Positions 54,331 through 63,572 of a DNA stretch of 64,000 nucleotides are shown one piece after another. The notes beneath the pieces are model-generated. The model was not told the DNA's origin. It searched no databases and saw nothing but the letters and a program-made list of their open reading frames with translations. This DNA comes from Deltaproteobacteria bacterium (GTDB taxonomy: Bacteria; Myxococcota_A; Polyangia; Polyangiales; Ga0077539): NCBI GenBank assembly GCA_016704445.1, contig JADJAE010000161.1:1-64000 (forward strand), written 5' to 3'. The position numbers were made by a program, and so were the translations under genes. Every line of letters starts with the position of its first letter. The stretch's first letter is position 1.

Positions 54331-54909
54331 ATGACGACGGCATCGAGGCAGCCGGCCCGCGTGGTGATGGACGAGTCTGCGGTCTCCGCTGCGCTCCAGC
54401 GCATGGCGAGCGAGATCGCCGCGAGGCACCCCGAGGGCGCGCTCGCGCTGGTGGGAGTGCTCCGCGGGGGCGCTCCGCTGGCGGCCCGGCTGCGCTCGCT
54501 GCTCTCTTCCGCGGGGCGCGCCGGGGCGCTCTTCGGCACCGTCGACATCACCCTGTACCGCGACGACGCCGCGACGGCGCTGCCCAATCCCCAGATCGGG
54601 CGCAGCGAGATCCCCTTCGAGGTCGAGGGGCGCGTGGTGATCCTCGTCGACGACGTGCTCTACACCGGGCGCACCACCCGCGCGGCCATCGACGCGGTGA
54701 TGGACTACGGGCGCCCCCGGGCGATCGAGCTCGCGGTGCTGGTCGACCGCGGCCACCGCGAGCTGCCCATCCAGGCCGACTACGTGGGACTGCGCATCGA
54801 CACCTCCCGGCGCGAGCGCGTCGAGGTGCGCGTCGACCCGGTCGACGAGCTCGCCGCCGTCGTCGAGGTGCTCGGGCCCGCAGAAAACACCCCCGCTCCC
54901 GGCGGTTGA
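54331..54909 (+). CDS. pyrR: Bifunctional pyr operon regulator / uracil phosphoribosyltransferase
   Basis: About 192 residues. ATG 54331 begins the family N-terminus (ARVVMDESAVSAALQRMASE), so upstream in-frame codons are not used. The PRPP-binding motif VILVDDVLYTGRTTRAA and VGVLRGGAPLAARL are characteristic. The C-terminus is the usual ELPIQADYVG segment. PyrR binds pyr mRNA and PRPP/UMP and can form UMP from uracil. It lies 20 bases upstream of pyrB. I see no classic PyrR-binding attenuator in the 113-base leader. Confidence 0.93.
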   Translation: MTTASRQPARVVMDESAVSAALQRMASEIAARHPEGALALVGVLRGGAPLAARLRSLLSSAGRAGALFGTVDITLYRDDAATALPNPQIGRSEIPFEVEGRVVILVDDVLYTGRTTRAAIDAVMDYGRPRAIELAVLVDRGHRELPIQADYVGLRIDTSRRERVEVRVDPVDELAAVVEVLGPAENTPAPGG

Positions 54910-54929
54910 GCTCTATCCTCCGCCCCGCG

Positions 54930-55868
<939 letters not shown>

Positions 55869-55935
55869 GCCATCTCGTCCGGGGGGTGCGCCGCTTGCTG
55901 GCACCACGGGTCGCCGTGTAGATACCCGGGCAACC

Positions 55936-56988
55936 GTGACGACCTCCCTCAACGCCGACCTCTCGCAGCCCCTTCCGCAGCCCCAGACCGCCTTCGATCG
56001 CCGCCTCGCGGCGATGATCCTCGACCCGCGCGACCTGCCCTTCCTGCACCTGATCCTCGGGTGCCTCGCGGTGGCCGCCCTCGGCGTCGGGCTCTTCTTC
56101 AGCGGACCGTGGGTCTGGTACCTCGCCCCCCTCTACTGGGCGGTGGTCTTCCTGGGCTTCGAGGATCGCTTCATCCTGATGCTCCACTGCACGTCGCACC
56201 GGCAGCTCTTCCGCCCGGAGCATCGGCGGCTCAACCACGTCATTCCGTGGGTGATCGGCCCCTTCTTCGGCGAGACCCCGGAGACCTACTTCGTCCACCA
56301 CATGGGGATGCACCACCCCGAGAACAACCTCGCCGACGACCTGTCCTCGACGATGAAGTACCGCCGCGACCGGCTCTCGCACTGGCTGCACTACCTCTTC
56401 AGCTTCCTCTCGGTGGGCCCCGCGCTCCTCGCCGTCTACCACTGGCGCAAGCACAACAAGAAGATGCTCCAGCGCATGCTCGCCGGGGAGCTCAGCTTCT
56501 ACGCGGTGGTGGGCGTGCTCCTGGCCTGCAACTGGCGCGCGACGCTGGTGGTGTTCGTCATCCCGGTGCTGCTCGTCCGCACGCTGATGATGGCCGGCAA
56601 CTGGGCCCAGCACGCCTTCGTCGACGCCAGCGACCCGGCCAACCCCTACAAGAACAGCCTCACCTGCATCAACACCCGCTACAACCGCCGGTGCTTCAAC
56701 GACGGCTATCACATCCACCACCACGTGAAGCCCCGCTGCCACTGGACCGAGTACCCCACCGAGTTCGAGAGCAACAAGGACGAGTACGGCCGCCAGGACG
56801 CCATCGTGTTCGACGGCATCGACTTCTTCCAGGTGTGGGCGCTGCTCATGGCCGGGCAGTGGAAGTCGCTCGCGAAGCGCTTCGTTCAGCTCCCCGGGGC
56901 GCCCGTGCGCGACGAGGCCGCGGTCATCGCGTTCCTCCAGTCGCGGGTGGCGCCCATCGCGCCGTCGGGATCAGCCGTCGCCCAGTAG
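55936..56988 (+). CDS. Membrane fatty-acid desaturase/hydroxylase
   Basis: The 350-residue protein starts at GTG 55936. Three histidine boxes of the membrane di-iron family are present: H84-C-T-S-H88, H121-H-M-G-M-H-H127 and H259-I-H-H-H263. Four membrane helices lie at about 37-56, 63-80, 166-180 and 185-205. It introduces a double bond or hydroxyl into an acyl chain using O2 and an electron donor. The aromatic C-terminus (YPTEFESNKDEYGRQDAIVF) and box spacing do not tell substrate specificity. It overlaps the convergent methyltransferase gene by 18 bases. Confidence 0.85.
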   Translation: MTTSLNADLSQPLPQPQTAFDRRLAAMILDPRDLPFLHLILGCLAVAALGVGLFFSGPWVWYLAPLYWAVVFLGFEDRFILMLHCTSHRQLFRPEHRRLNHVIPWVIGPFFGETPETYFVHHMGMHHPENNLADDLSSTMKYRRDRLSHWLHYLFSFLSVGPALLAVYHWRKHNKKMLQRMLAGELSFYAVVGVLLACNWRATLVVFVIPVLLVRTLMMAGNWAQHAFVDASDPANPYKNSLTCINTRYNRRCFNDGYHIHHHVKPRCHWTEYPTEFESNKDEYGRQDAIVFDGIDFFQVWALLMAGQWKSLAKRFVQLPGAPVRDEAAVIAFLQSRVAPIAPSGSAVAQ

Positions 56989-57531
56989 CCGGTCGAGGAT
57001 GATCGCCACCGCGCAGCGCACCGGCAGGTGGTTGTACCCGCCGGGGCGCACCGGCGCGAGGTGCACGTCCGCGCGGTCGAGCACCCGGTCGGCCAGCCCG
57101 TAGCCCGTCCCGAACATCAGCAGCCACGGCCCGTCGTCCGCCGCCATCTCCGTGCGCAGCGACTCGAAGCTGGTCACCTCCGCGCGGGCCTTCGCCGCCG
57201 TGGTCACGACCCGGGGCGCGACGCCCTCCAGGGCCGTGATCGCCGCGATGGCCGCCTCGATGGACTCGATGTCCTTCACGATGGAGAGCGCCTCGGTGCG
57301 CTCCGGCACGCGGTCTCCCCCTTTGCCCTCGCGCCAGTAGCCGAGGATGTGGTGGATGAGGTCGCGCTGCGCCGTGATGGGAGTGACCACGTAGTAGCCC
57401 GCCACGCCGTAGGTGCGCGCGGTGCGAGCGATGTCGTGCACGTCGAGGTTGGTCACCGAGGTGGTGATCTCGTCGCCACCGCGGCCGCGCACCGGGTGGT
57501 GCACCAGCGCCAGGTAGAGCCTCCCCTTCAT
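56971..57531 (-). CDS. SPOUT-family RNA methyltransferase
   Basis: The 186-residue protein is similar to the TrmD-associated SPOUT methyltransferases (C-terminal RNA methyltransferase family). The start LYLALVHHPVRGRGGDEI and DVHDIARTARTYGVAGYYVV are characteristic. The knot-fold end reads WLLMFGTGYGLADRVL and GGYNHLPVRCAVAIILDRLL. It should methylate RNA with S-adenosylmethionine; the target nucleotide is unknown. Its ATG overlaps the trmD stop as ATGA. A pairing of TrmD with this family is seen in several bacteria. Confidence 0.85.
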   Translation of the reverse strand: MKGRLYLALVHHPVRGRGGDEITTSVTNLDVHDIARTARTYGVAGYYVVTPITAQRDLIHHILGYWREGKGGDRVPERTEALSIVKDIESIEAAIAAITALEGVAPRVVTTAAKARAEVTSFESLRTEMAADDGPWLLMFGTGYGLADRVLDRADVHLAPVRPGGYNHLPVRCAVAIILDRLLGDG

Positions 57532-58262
57532 GGTTCGTCTCCGTCGATGAGCTTCTGGTCTTCGCGCCCCAGCTTCGCCCGGTTGAACAGGTCGGGCCGC
57601 CGCTCGCGGGTGCGGCGCAGCGAGTGCCACCGACGCCACCTCGCCACGCGCGCGTGGTCGCCGCAGCGCAGCACCTCGGGCACCAGCGCTCCGCGGAAAT
57701 CCACGGGGCGGGTGTACTGCGGATACTCGAGCATCCCGTCGTCGCCGTGCGATTCCGTCGAGGCGCTCTCGGCGTTGCCCAGCGCACCGGGCAGCAGCCG
57801 CACCACGGCGTCGATCATCGCCAGCGCCGCGGGCTCGCCGCCGGTGAGCACGAAGTCCCCGAGGGAGAGCTCGTCGTCGACGTAGGCGCGCACCCGCTCG
57901 TCGACGCCCTCGTAGCGGCCGCACACGAAGGCCAGCGCCGGGCGGGCGCTCAGCTCGCGGGCGATGTTCTGGGTGAAGGGTCGCCCGGTGGGGCTCATCA
58001 GGATGCGGTACGGGGCTTCGCCGGTCTCCGGCGAGACGGGCAGCGACTCGATGGCTCCGACCACCGCGGGCGCGGTCATCACCATGCCGCTGCCGCCGCC
58101 GTAGGGCGCGTCGTCGACGGTGTGGTGCTTGTTGGTGGAGAAGTCGCGGATCTGCACGCCGTGGAAGCGCACGAGCCCCTGGGTCACCGCGCGACCGACG
58201 ATACTCGACCGGGTAAAGCCGTCGAGCACCTCGGGGAAGAGGGCCACGAGGTAGACGTCCAC
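57528..58262 (-). CDS. trmD: tRNA (guanine37-N1)-methyltransferase
   Basis: The 244-residue protein starts MDVYLVALFPEVLDGFT. The SAM-binding knot motif CGRYEGVDERVRAYVDDELS and LGDFVLTGGEPAALAMIDA are diagnostic of TrmD. VDDAPYGGGSGMVM carries the substrate-contacting glycine loop. It makes m1G37 in tRNAs and prevents frameshifting. It is preceded by rimM 3 bases upstream and followed by a coupled SPOUT gene. The operon order rpsP-khpA-rimM-trmD is classical. Confidence 0.97.
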   Translation of the reverse strand: MDVYLVALFPEVLDGFTRSSIVGRAVTQGLVRFHGVQIRDFSTNKHHTVDDAPYGGGSGMVMTAPAVVGAIESLPVSPETGEAPYRILMSPTGRPFTQNIARELSARPALAFVCGRYEGVDERVRAYVDDELSLGDFVLTGGEPAALAMIDAVVRLLPGALGNAESASTESHGDDGMLEYPQYTRPVDFRGALVPEVLRCGDHARVARWRRWHSLRRTRERRPDLFNRAKLGREDQKLIDGDEP

Positions 58263-58265
58263 CGA

Positions 58266-58793
58266 TCAGGCCTCGTCGTCGAGGGCGCCGTCCGCGAGCA
58301 CCACCACGCCGGCCTCGGCGTCGATGGAGACCAGGTTGGACTCGGTCATGGGCACCTCGCGGTCGCCCTTCGGGGTGCGCACCACCAGCGCGTCGATGGA
58401 GGGGTACGCGAGGATCTCCACCACCTCGCCCAGGGTCTCGCCCGCGGCGCCGAGCACCGCCGCCCCGGGCATGTCGGAGTGGTAGAACTCCCCATCGCCC
58501 AGCGGCGCGAAGTCGCCCCGACGCACGGAGACCTCGGCGAGCACCAGAGGCTCCACGGCCTCGCGGGTGCGCTCGCCGGTGAAGGTCACGGTGATGCCCT
58601 TGCCGTCCTGGGAGAGGGTGGCGATGGAGAGCGTCTTCTCGCCGAGGCCCTCGCGCTTCAGGCGCACGGTGAGCCCGACGCGAAGGGCCTCGATGTCGTC
58701 GTTGAAGGGACGCAGCCAGATGGCGCCCTGGAGTCCCTTGGGGCGGCCGAGCACGCCCACGGGGATCCAGCGCGCGGAGTCGATGCGCGACAT
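58266..58793 (-). CDS. rimM: 16S rRNA processing protein RimM
   Basis: The 175-residue protein has the N-terminal barrel start WIPVGVLGRPKGLQGAIWLR and the linker PLGDGEFYHSDMPGAAV, ending in the PRC-barrel strand AYPSIDALVVRTPKG. RimM binds S19 and 16S rRNA in 30S head assembly. It lies 17 bases after khpA. The gene has an intact frame and normal length. Confidence 0.95.
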   Translation of the reverse strand: MSRIDSARWIPVGVLGRPKGLQGAIWLRPFNDDIEALRVGLTVRLKREGLGEKTLSIATLSQDGKGITVTFTGERTREAVEPLVLAEVSVRRGDFAPLGDGEFYHSDMPGAAVLGAAGETLGEVVEILAYPSIDALVVRTPKGDREVPMTESNLVSIDAEAGVVVLADGALDDEA

Positions 58794-58810
58794 TTCCGCT
58801 CCGGGGACTT

Positions 58811-59053
58811 TCAGTCTTCGACGATGTTGAGGAGCACGCGCTGCCCGGAGACCGCCGTGGCGGCGGACAGCACGGTGCGCAAGGCGCGGGCGGTCTGGCC
58901 CCGACGTCCGATGACCTTCCCGAGGTCATCGGGCGCGACGCGTAGCTCGATGACCACGGCCCCGTCGCGGGACGACTCGGACACCTTCACGGCGTCGGGC
59001 TTGTCGACCAGCGAGCGGGCGAGGTGACGGACGATGAGGAAGGGGTCGACCAT
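58811..59053 (-). CDS. khpA: KH-domain RNA-binding protein KhpA
   Basis: The 80-residue protein is a single KH domain with the RNA-gripping GxxG loop in LGKVIGRRGQTARALRTVL. The start MVDPFLIVRHLARSLVDKP is typical of KhpA (YlqC). It binds RNA, often with KhpB, in RNA-level control of cell growth. Its position between rpsP and rimM is the usual one in this operon. Confidence 0.93.
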   Translation of the reverse strand: MVDPFLIVRHLARSLVDKPDAVKVSESSRDGAVVIELRVAPDDLGKVIGRRGQTARALRTVLSAATAVSGQRVLLNIVED

Positions 59054-59072
59054 GGCGGCGGGATCGCGACGA

Positions 59073-59330
59073 TCAGGACGCGGCGGCGACGGCGGGGTTG
59101 CGCTTCACGAGGTTGGTAACCTCCTCGGAGAGCTTCGCGCCGACCTTCTGCCAGTGGTTCAGCCGGTCGTGGTCGAGCACGAGCGTCTTGGAAGCATCCT
59201 TCGCCCGCGGGTCGTACAGACCGATGAGCTCGATGTGCTTGCCGTCACGGGGGGAGCGCGAGTCCGTCACCACCACGCGGTAGATCGGAGTCTTCTTGGT
59301 ACCCACGCGCGCCAGACGAATCTTGACCAT
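59073..59330 (-). CDS. rpsP: Ribosomal protein bS16
   Basis: The 85-residue protein starts VKIRLARVGTKKTPIYRVVV, the S16 signature, then DSRSPRDGKHIELIGLYDP and WQKVGAKLSEEVTNLVKR. It binds 16S rRNA in the 30S body. It is the first gene of the reverse operon; AGGAAG lies upstream of the ATG. It is divergent from the cytochrome gene. Confidence 0.96.
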   Translation of the reverse strand: MVKIRLARVGTKKTPIYRVVVTDSRSPRDGKHIELIGLYDPRAKDASKTLVLDHDRLNHWQKVGAKLSEEVTNLVKRNPAVAAAS

Positions 59331-59419
59331 GATTGCGAGACCTTCCTAATACCGGGACTGATCAACGACGGCCCTACAATGGGCGTCAGGGGCGCGCAAA
59401 CTACCGTCGCGACCTCCAC

Positions 59420-59469
59420 CCCGTCAAGCGCCTCCCCCCGGCGACCTGCACTCGGTCTCGCTTGACGGG
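59420..59469. promoter_or_regulatory. 11-bp perfect inverted repeat between rpsP and cytochrome genes
   Basis: CCCGTCAAGCG (59420-59430) is exactly inverted as CGCTTGACGGG (59459-59469), with 28 bases between. It lies in the 170-base divergent gap 59331-59500, about 90 bases from rpsP and 31 bases from ATG 59501. Arms of 11 bp with a spacing of about 39 bases centre to centre fit a two-site operator. A hairpin is also possible. Confidence 0.4.
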
Positions 59470-59500
59470 ACCCCCGGTCCCCCCGCAATCCAAGACGGCG

Positions 59501-61156
59501 ATGCCCTCGACCGCGCTCCGCCCCTCCCGCGCCTACGCCCTGCTGATGGTCTCGCTCTGCGCGTCGTTCGGCCTCGGCGCCTCGTGCCGCCGCCCCGCGC
59601 CGCCGGCCGCCGCCGCGGTCACCCAGAGCGCCTCGATACGGCTGTATTTCCTCGCCGACCTCGACGGCTACCTCGAGCCCTGCGGCTGCCAGGCGCGGCC
59701 CCTCGGCGGCATCGACCGCGTGGCGACGCTGATCGAGCGGGAGCGCGCCGCGCACCCCAACAGCCTGCTCGTGGCCACGGGCAACCTCTTCTACGAGCAC
59801 CCCACCCTCGAGGCCCAGATGGTCTTCCAGGAGCGGGCCCGCGCGGAGTCCCTCGGCCCCATCCTCGAGCGGCTCCAGCTCGCGGCGTGGGCGCCTGGTC
59901 CTTCGGACTACGCGCTCGGCGCCGAGGGGTTCCAGGCCGCCGCCCGCACGGTGCGCGCCCCCGCGCTGGTGGCCAACGTGGCGGGCCGCGAGGGGAGCAC
60001 GGTGAGGGTGGTCGGCGGAGTGCGCGTGGGCCTCGTCGGGGTGAGCGACTTCGCCACCTCCGAGGGAGCCCGCCCCGCGGGAGCTCCAGAGACGACCGAC
60101 CCGGTGGCGGCGGCCCGCGCGGCCGTCGCGTCGCTGCGAGGGCGGGCCGACGTGGTGGTGGTGCTGGCGTCGGTCCCGCGCCGCGTGGCGCGCACCATCG
60201 CGGGCGAGGTCGCGGGGGTGGACTTCGTCATCGCCGCGAGAGAGTCGTCGGCCACACCGCCGCCGCCCGAGCGCATCGGCCAGGCGCACCTGCTCACCGC
60301 CATCGACCAGGGCAAGGGACTCGGCGCCGTCGACCTCTTCGTCCGCGGCGACGGCCCCTTCCACGACGCCTCCGATGCGAGCGCCTCCGCCGAGCGGTCG
60401 CGCCTCGACGAGCGCCTGCGCTCCCTCGCCAGCCGCCTCGCCGCGTGGGAGCGCGACCCCTCCGTCGACCGCGCCGCCGTCGCCGCGCAGCGCGCTCGCC
60501 TCCGCGAGATGACCGCACAGCGGGCCGCGCTCGACCGCCGCCCGACGCCCACCGCGGGGCGCGTCTTCGAGGCGAGGTCCTTCGAGATCTCGCCGGACGT
60601 GCCGCGCGCGCCGGCGGTGCAGGCGCAGATCGGCACCTATTTCCGCGCCATCAACGAGCGCAACCGCGTCGAGTACGCCTCGCTCCGCCCGCCTCCTCCC
60701 GCGCCGGGCGCGCCCTCCTACGTCGGCGTCGCAGCGTGCCGCGCGTGCCACGCCGAGGCCTACGACGTCTGGCAGCGCACGCCCCACGGCCACGCCTACC
60801 AGACGCTCGAGGACGCCTCGAAGAACTACAACCTCTCCTGCGTCGGCTGCCACGTCACCGGCTACCGCCAGCCGGGCGGCAGCGAGGTCGTTCAGAACAC
60901 GGGGCTCCGCGACGTGCAGTGCGAGGTCTGCCACGGCCCCGGCAGCGCCCACATCGACGCCGCCAGCGACGCCGCCCGACGCGCCACCATCCGCCGCGAC
61001 GCGCCCGCCGACGTCTGCGCCGGGTGCCACACGCCCGAGCACTCGGACCACTTCGACTACGGCACCTACCGGCCGCGCATCCTCGGACCGGGCCACGGCC
61101 AGCCGATGCCTGGACCCGACGCGGCCGCCCCGCCGACCGACGCGATGCACCCATGA
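59501..61156 (+). CDS. Metallophosphatase-like domain fused to a tetraheme c-type cytochrome
   Basis: The 551-residue protein starts with a signal (YALLMVSLCASFGLGASC, possibly a lipoprotein). Residues about 45-300 resemble 5'-nucleotidase/calcineurin phosphoesterases in outline (LYFLADLDGYLEPCGC, LVATGNLFYEHPTLEA), with metal residues not all evident. Residues about 400-520 hold four c-type heme motifs: C413RACH, C447VGCH, C474EVCH and C506AGCH. SYVGVAACRACHAEAYDVW and CEVCHGPGSAH are typical of cytochrome c554-type multiheme domains. It should act in the periplasm in electron transfer. The phosphatase domain may be inactive and only structural. No partner oxidoreductase lies in the window. 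Confidence 0.82.
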   Translation: MPSTALRPSRAYALLMVSLCASFGLGASCRRPAPPAAAAVTQSASIRLYFLADLDGYLEPCGCQARPLGGIDRVATLIERERAAHPNSLLVATGNLFYEHPTLEAQMVFQERARAESLGPILERLQLAAWAPGPSDYALGAEGFQAAARTVRAPALVANVAGREGSTVRVVGGVRVGLVGVSDFATSEGARPAGAPETTDPVAAARAAVASLRGRADVVVVLASVPRRVARTIAGEVAGVDFVIAARESSATPPPPERIGQAHLLTAIDQGKGLGAVDLFVRGDGPFHDASDASASAERSRLDERLRSLASRLAAWERDPSVDRAAVAAQRARLREMTAQRAALDRRPTPTAGRVFEARSFEISPDVPRAPAVQAQIGTYFRAINERNRVEYASLRPPPPAPGAPSYVGVAACRACHAEAYDVWQRTPHGHAYQTLEDASKNYNLSCVGCHVTGYRQPGGSEVVQNTGLRDVQCEVCHGPGSAHIDAASDAARRATIRRDAPADVCAGCHTPEHSDHFDYGTYRPRILGPGHGQPMPGPDAAAPPTDAMHP

Positions 61157-61195
61157 AACTTGTACCGCGGGGCTGATCCGGGAAACGCTGCTCCC

Positions 61196-61600
<405 letters not shown>

Positions 61601-61877
61601 TCGCCTACGCGTCGCCTGGAGCCGAGGCCTCGGCCGCCGGCAGCCGGGATGCGGAAGCCGGCTCCCTGCCCCGGCGCTCTCTGCGGCGGTGAGGGCGTGC
61701 GCGAGCATGTCCGCCTCGGAGATGGCGAAGGCGCCCTCCTCGTCGGTCGAGACGCGCTGCTCGCGGCATCGACGCGATCCGCTGGATCCGGCGCCGCGGG
61801 TGCCGTCGCCCTCGATCGGGTCGTTGCTGTGCTGCGAATCACCGCGTGCCCGGCGTCGCTCCTGCGCTGGTCGCTCG
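61601..61877 (-). other. 277-base stretch with a possible degraded reverse-strand gene
   Basis: No intact gene is seen. On the reverse strand one frame reads TDEEGAFAISEADMLAHALT (about 61685-61750). A second frame then reads EPASASRLPAAEASAPGDA to a TAG near 61603. Together they look like the last 50-60 residues of a small protein interrupted by one frameshift. It would lie downstream of the ZU5-like lipoprotein gene on the same strand. Chance readability in high-G+C DNA is an alternative. Confidence 0.25.
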
Positions 61878-63107
61878 CTAGCGGGGGCAGTCGACGGGGT
61901 CGACGGAGACGGTGCGCCCGTTGCCGAGGTCGAAGGTCGCGATGGAGTCGGAGGCCGACGCCGACCGGGGGTTGGAGCCGATGAAGAGCCAGACGATGGG
62001 CTCGGTGGTCATCGCAAGGACGTCTGCGAAGCGGAGGCGGTAGCAGAACGCGAGGCCCGTGATGCCGCTGCCCGGCACCTCGAAGCCGACGCTCGTCTCC
62101 CCCTGCGGGGTGTCGACGTCGAGGGTGAGGCTCGGATCGAAGGCGCCGTCGAGCGCGGGCGGCGTGCGGGAAGTGTCGTAGACGTTGACCTCCACCATCG
62201 ACCGGCCGTCGGGCACCAGCGTGATGCGCAGCGTCTTCGACGGCAGCGCCTGGAGATCGGCGAGGTCGTCGACGCGCACCGAAGCCGTGATGGCGCGCTC
62301 CTCGACGGGCGGCGTGGTCGACGCCGTGTCGGTCACCACCTGGTACACCTGACCGGGGGCGAGCGTCGTGTCATGCGCCCACAGCCTCGTCGCCGTCGGA
62401 CCGGCGCCCGCCGGGACGATGAAGAACGTCGCCGCCTCACCCGGCGTCACCGCGGTGATCTCGGTGAGCCGGCCGCCCGCGAGCTGCGCCTGGCTGCCGA
62501 TGAGCTGGTTGGCGGTTCCGCGGGCTACGTAGAGGTCGACGGTGCGGTAGCTCTCTCGAACGAGCGCGGCGTAGTGGTAGAGTCGGGCGTAGGCGGAGGC
62601 GGGCGTCGCGGCGACGTTGATGACCGAGTACCGGGTGAAGTGCCGCACGTCCGCGGTGACCACGCCGTCGACGACGCGCGAGCCCGCCAGCGGCGTCCAG
62701 ACGCCCGAGCGGTTGAAGGCGAGCACCGCGCGCTGACCCGCCGGGACGGGCGCCGCCAGCCGCACGGCGAGCTGAACCGGGTTGGTGAAGCGCGTGCCGT
62801 CGGGGCCGAAGTCGTAGACGCTGGTGAGCGTCCCGGCGGCGGGCGGGAGCACGTTGACCGTGATCTGGGTGTCGGCCGCGAGCGCGCCGCGCCCGGCGGT
62901 GAGCCGCACCGAGTTGTCGGCCGAACTCACGGTCCCGCCCGCGGCGCGGGTGAAGGCGCCGTTGTAGCGCTGGCCCTGATTGGGGTCGGCCACGGCGGTT
63001 GAGCCGGCGTCCGTGGTGTTGGAGGTATCCGAACTGCCGCATCCGAAGGCAAACAGACAGACAGCCAGTGGACCCGTGCGGCGGAGGCGAAGGTGCAAGT
63101 AGCTCAT
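61878..63107 (-). CDS. Lipoprotein with ZU5-like and DUF4397-like regions
   Basis: The 409-residue protein has a lipoprotein signal (LAVCLFAFGC, Cys23) and a short DAG linker. Residues about 50-145 read GGTVSSADNSVRLTAGRGAL and FTNPVQLAVRL, as in the ZU5 domain of cell-surface adhesins. Residues about 165-260 (YARLYHYAALVRESYRTVDL and the following VARGTANQLI) resemble DUF4397. The C-terminus has LRFADVLAMTTEPIVWLFIG. The start is ATG 63107; the region upstream to 63347 is almost free of genes. It is probably a surface lipoprotein in adhesion or wall binding (inference). Confidence 0.65.
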   Translation of the reverse strand: MSYLHLRLRRTGPLAVCLFAFGCGSSDTSNTTDAGSTAVADPNQGQRYNGAFTRAAGGTVSSADNSVRLTAGRGALAADTQITVNVLPPAAGTLTSVYDFGPDGTRFTNPVQLAVRLAAPVPAGQRAVLAFNRSGVWTPLAGSRVVDGVVTADVRHFTRYSVINVAATPASAYARLYHYAALVRESYRTVDLYVARGTANQLIGSQAQLAGGRLTEITAVTPGEAATFFIVPAGAGPTATRLWAHDTTLAPGQVYQVVTDTASTTPPVEERAITASVRVDDLADLQALPSKTLRITLVPDGRSMVEVNVYDTSRTPPALDGAFDPSLTLDVDTPQGETSVGFEVPGSGITGLAFCYRLRFADVLAMTTEPIVWLFIGSNPRSASASDSIATFDLGNGRTVSVDPVDCPR

Positions 63108-63126
63108 GGTGAATTGGGTACCCCAA

Positions 63127-63300
63127 CGCGGACTCCATCGTCGAGCTACAAGATCGTCACCACGCCTATCCCCATCTCCTGCGCCCTCGTGACGCCACCG
63201 CCACGCGGGCGCAGATGGGCGACATCGTGCGCGTCTTCGCCGACGCACTGCGGGGGCATGAAGCAGTCGCCGCGCACGCCGATGATGCGCCCCTAGCGGG
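63127..63300 (+). pseudogene. Orphan C-terminal gene fragment before the toxin-antitoxin pair
   Basis: A forward frame without start reads ADSIVELQDRHHAYPHLLRP, then MGDIVRVFADALRGHEAVA, and ends within the region before the antitoxin operator. It looks like a real coding remnant with helical segments, not random text. No family is recognised. It lies between a divergent lipoprotein start and a mobile-type gene pair, a place where recombination scars are expected. Confidence 0.35.
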
Positions 63301-63319
63301 CACCTCCGGTTGGCACGTC

Positions 63320-63338
63320 GTTCGTACCGACGTACAAC
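63320..63338 (+). promoter_or_regulatory. Possible antitoxin operator with tandem GTAC dyad
   Basis: GTTCGTACCGACGTACAAC carries two GTAC cores and near-inverted ends (GTT(c)GTAC against GTACAAC). It lies 9 bases before ATG 63348, over the ribosome binding region (AAGGG at 63339-63343). AbrB/MazE-type antitoxins repress their own operon from such dyads, so this fits an autoregulatory site. The left arm carries one extra base. Confidence 0.35.
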
Positions 63339-63347
63339 AAGGGCGCC

Positions 63348-63572
63348 ATGATCAAGAAGCTCTCCGCCGTTGGCAACAGCCTCGGGCTCATCATCGAGCG
63401 CCCGATCCTCGAGCTGCTCAACATCACGAAGGACACTGCGCTCGAGGTCAAGACCGATGGGGAGGCCCTCATCATCCGGCCGGTGAAGCTCACCAAGAAG
63501 GAGCGCGTCCGCGAGTCGACCCGACGGATGATGGCCGTCCACGACGAGACGCTGCGGAAGCTCGCTAAGTGA
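63348..63572 (+). CDS. AbrB/MazE-type antitoxin
   Basis: The 74-residue protein has the swapped-hairpin DNA-binding fold: MIKKLSAVGNSLGLIIERPI, then ITKDTALEVKTDGEALIIRP. The second half is a basic helix that should bind the toxin. It is the first gene of a two-gene operon; its stop overlaps the toxin start as GTGA. Pairing with a Doc toxin differs from the usual Phd-Doc arrangement, but AbrB-type antitoxins with Doc have been seen in several genomes. Confidence 0.87.
   Translation: MIKKLSAVGNSLGLIIERPILELLNITKDTALEVKTDGEALIIRPVKLTKKERVRESTRRMMAVHDETLRKLAK

Noticed and set aside
63108..63126. The near-palindrome TTGGGTACCCCAA
   Set aside because: It is short, close to the 63107 start, and I see no further copy or a promoter element to support a binding site.
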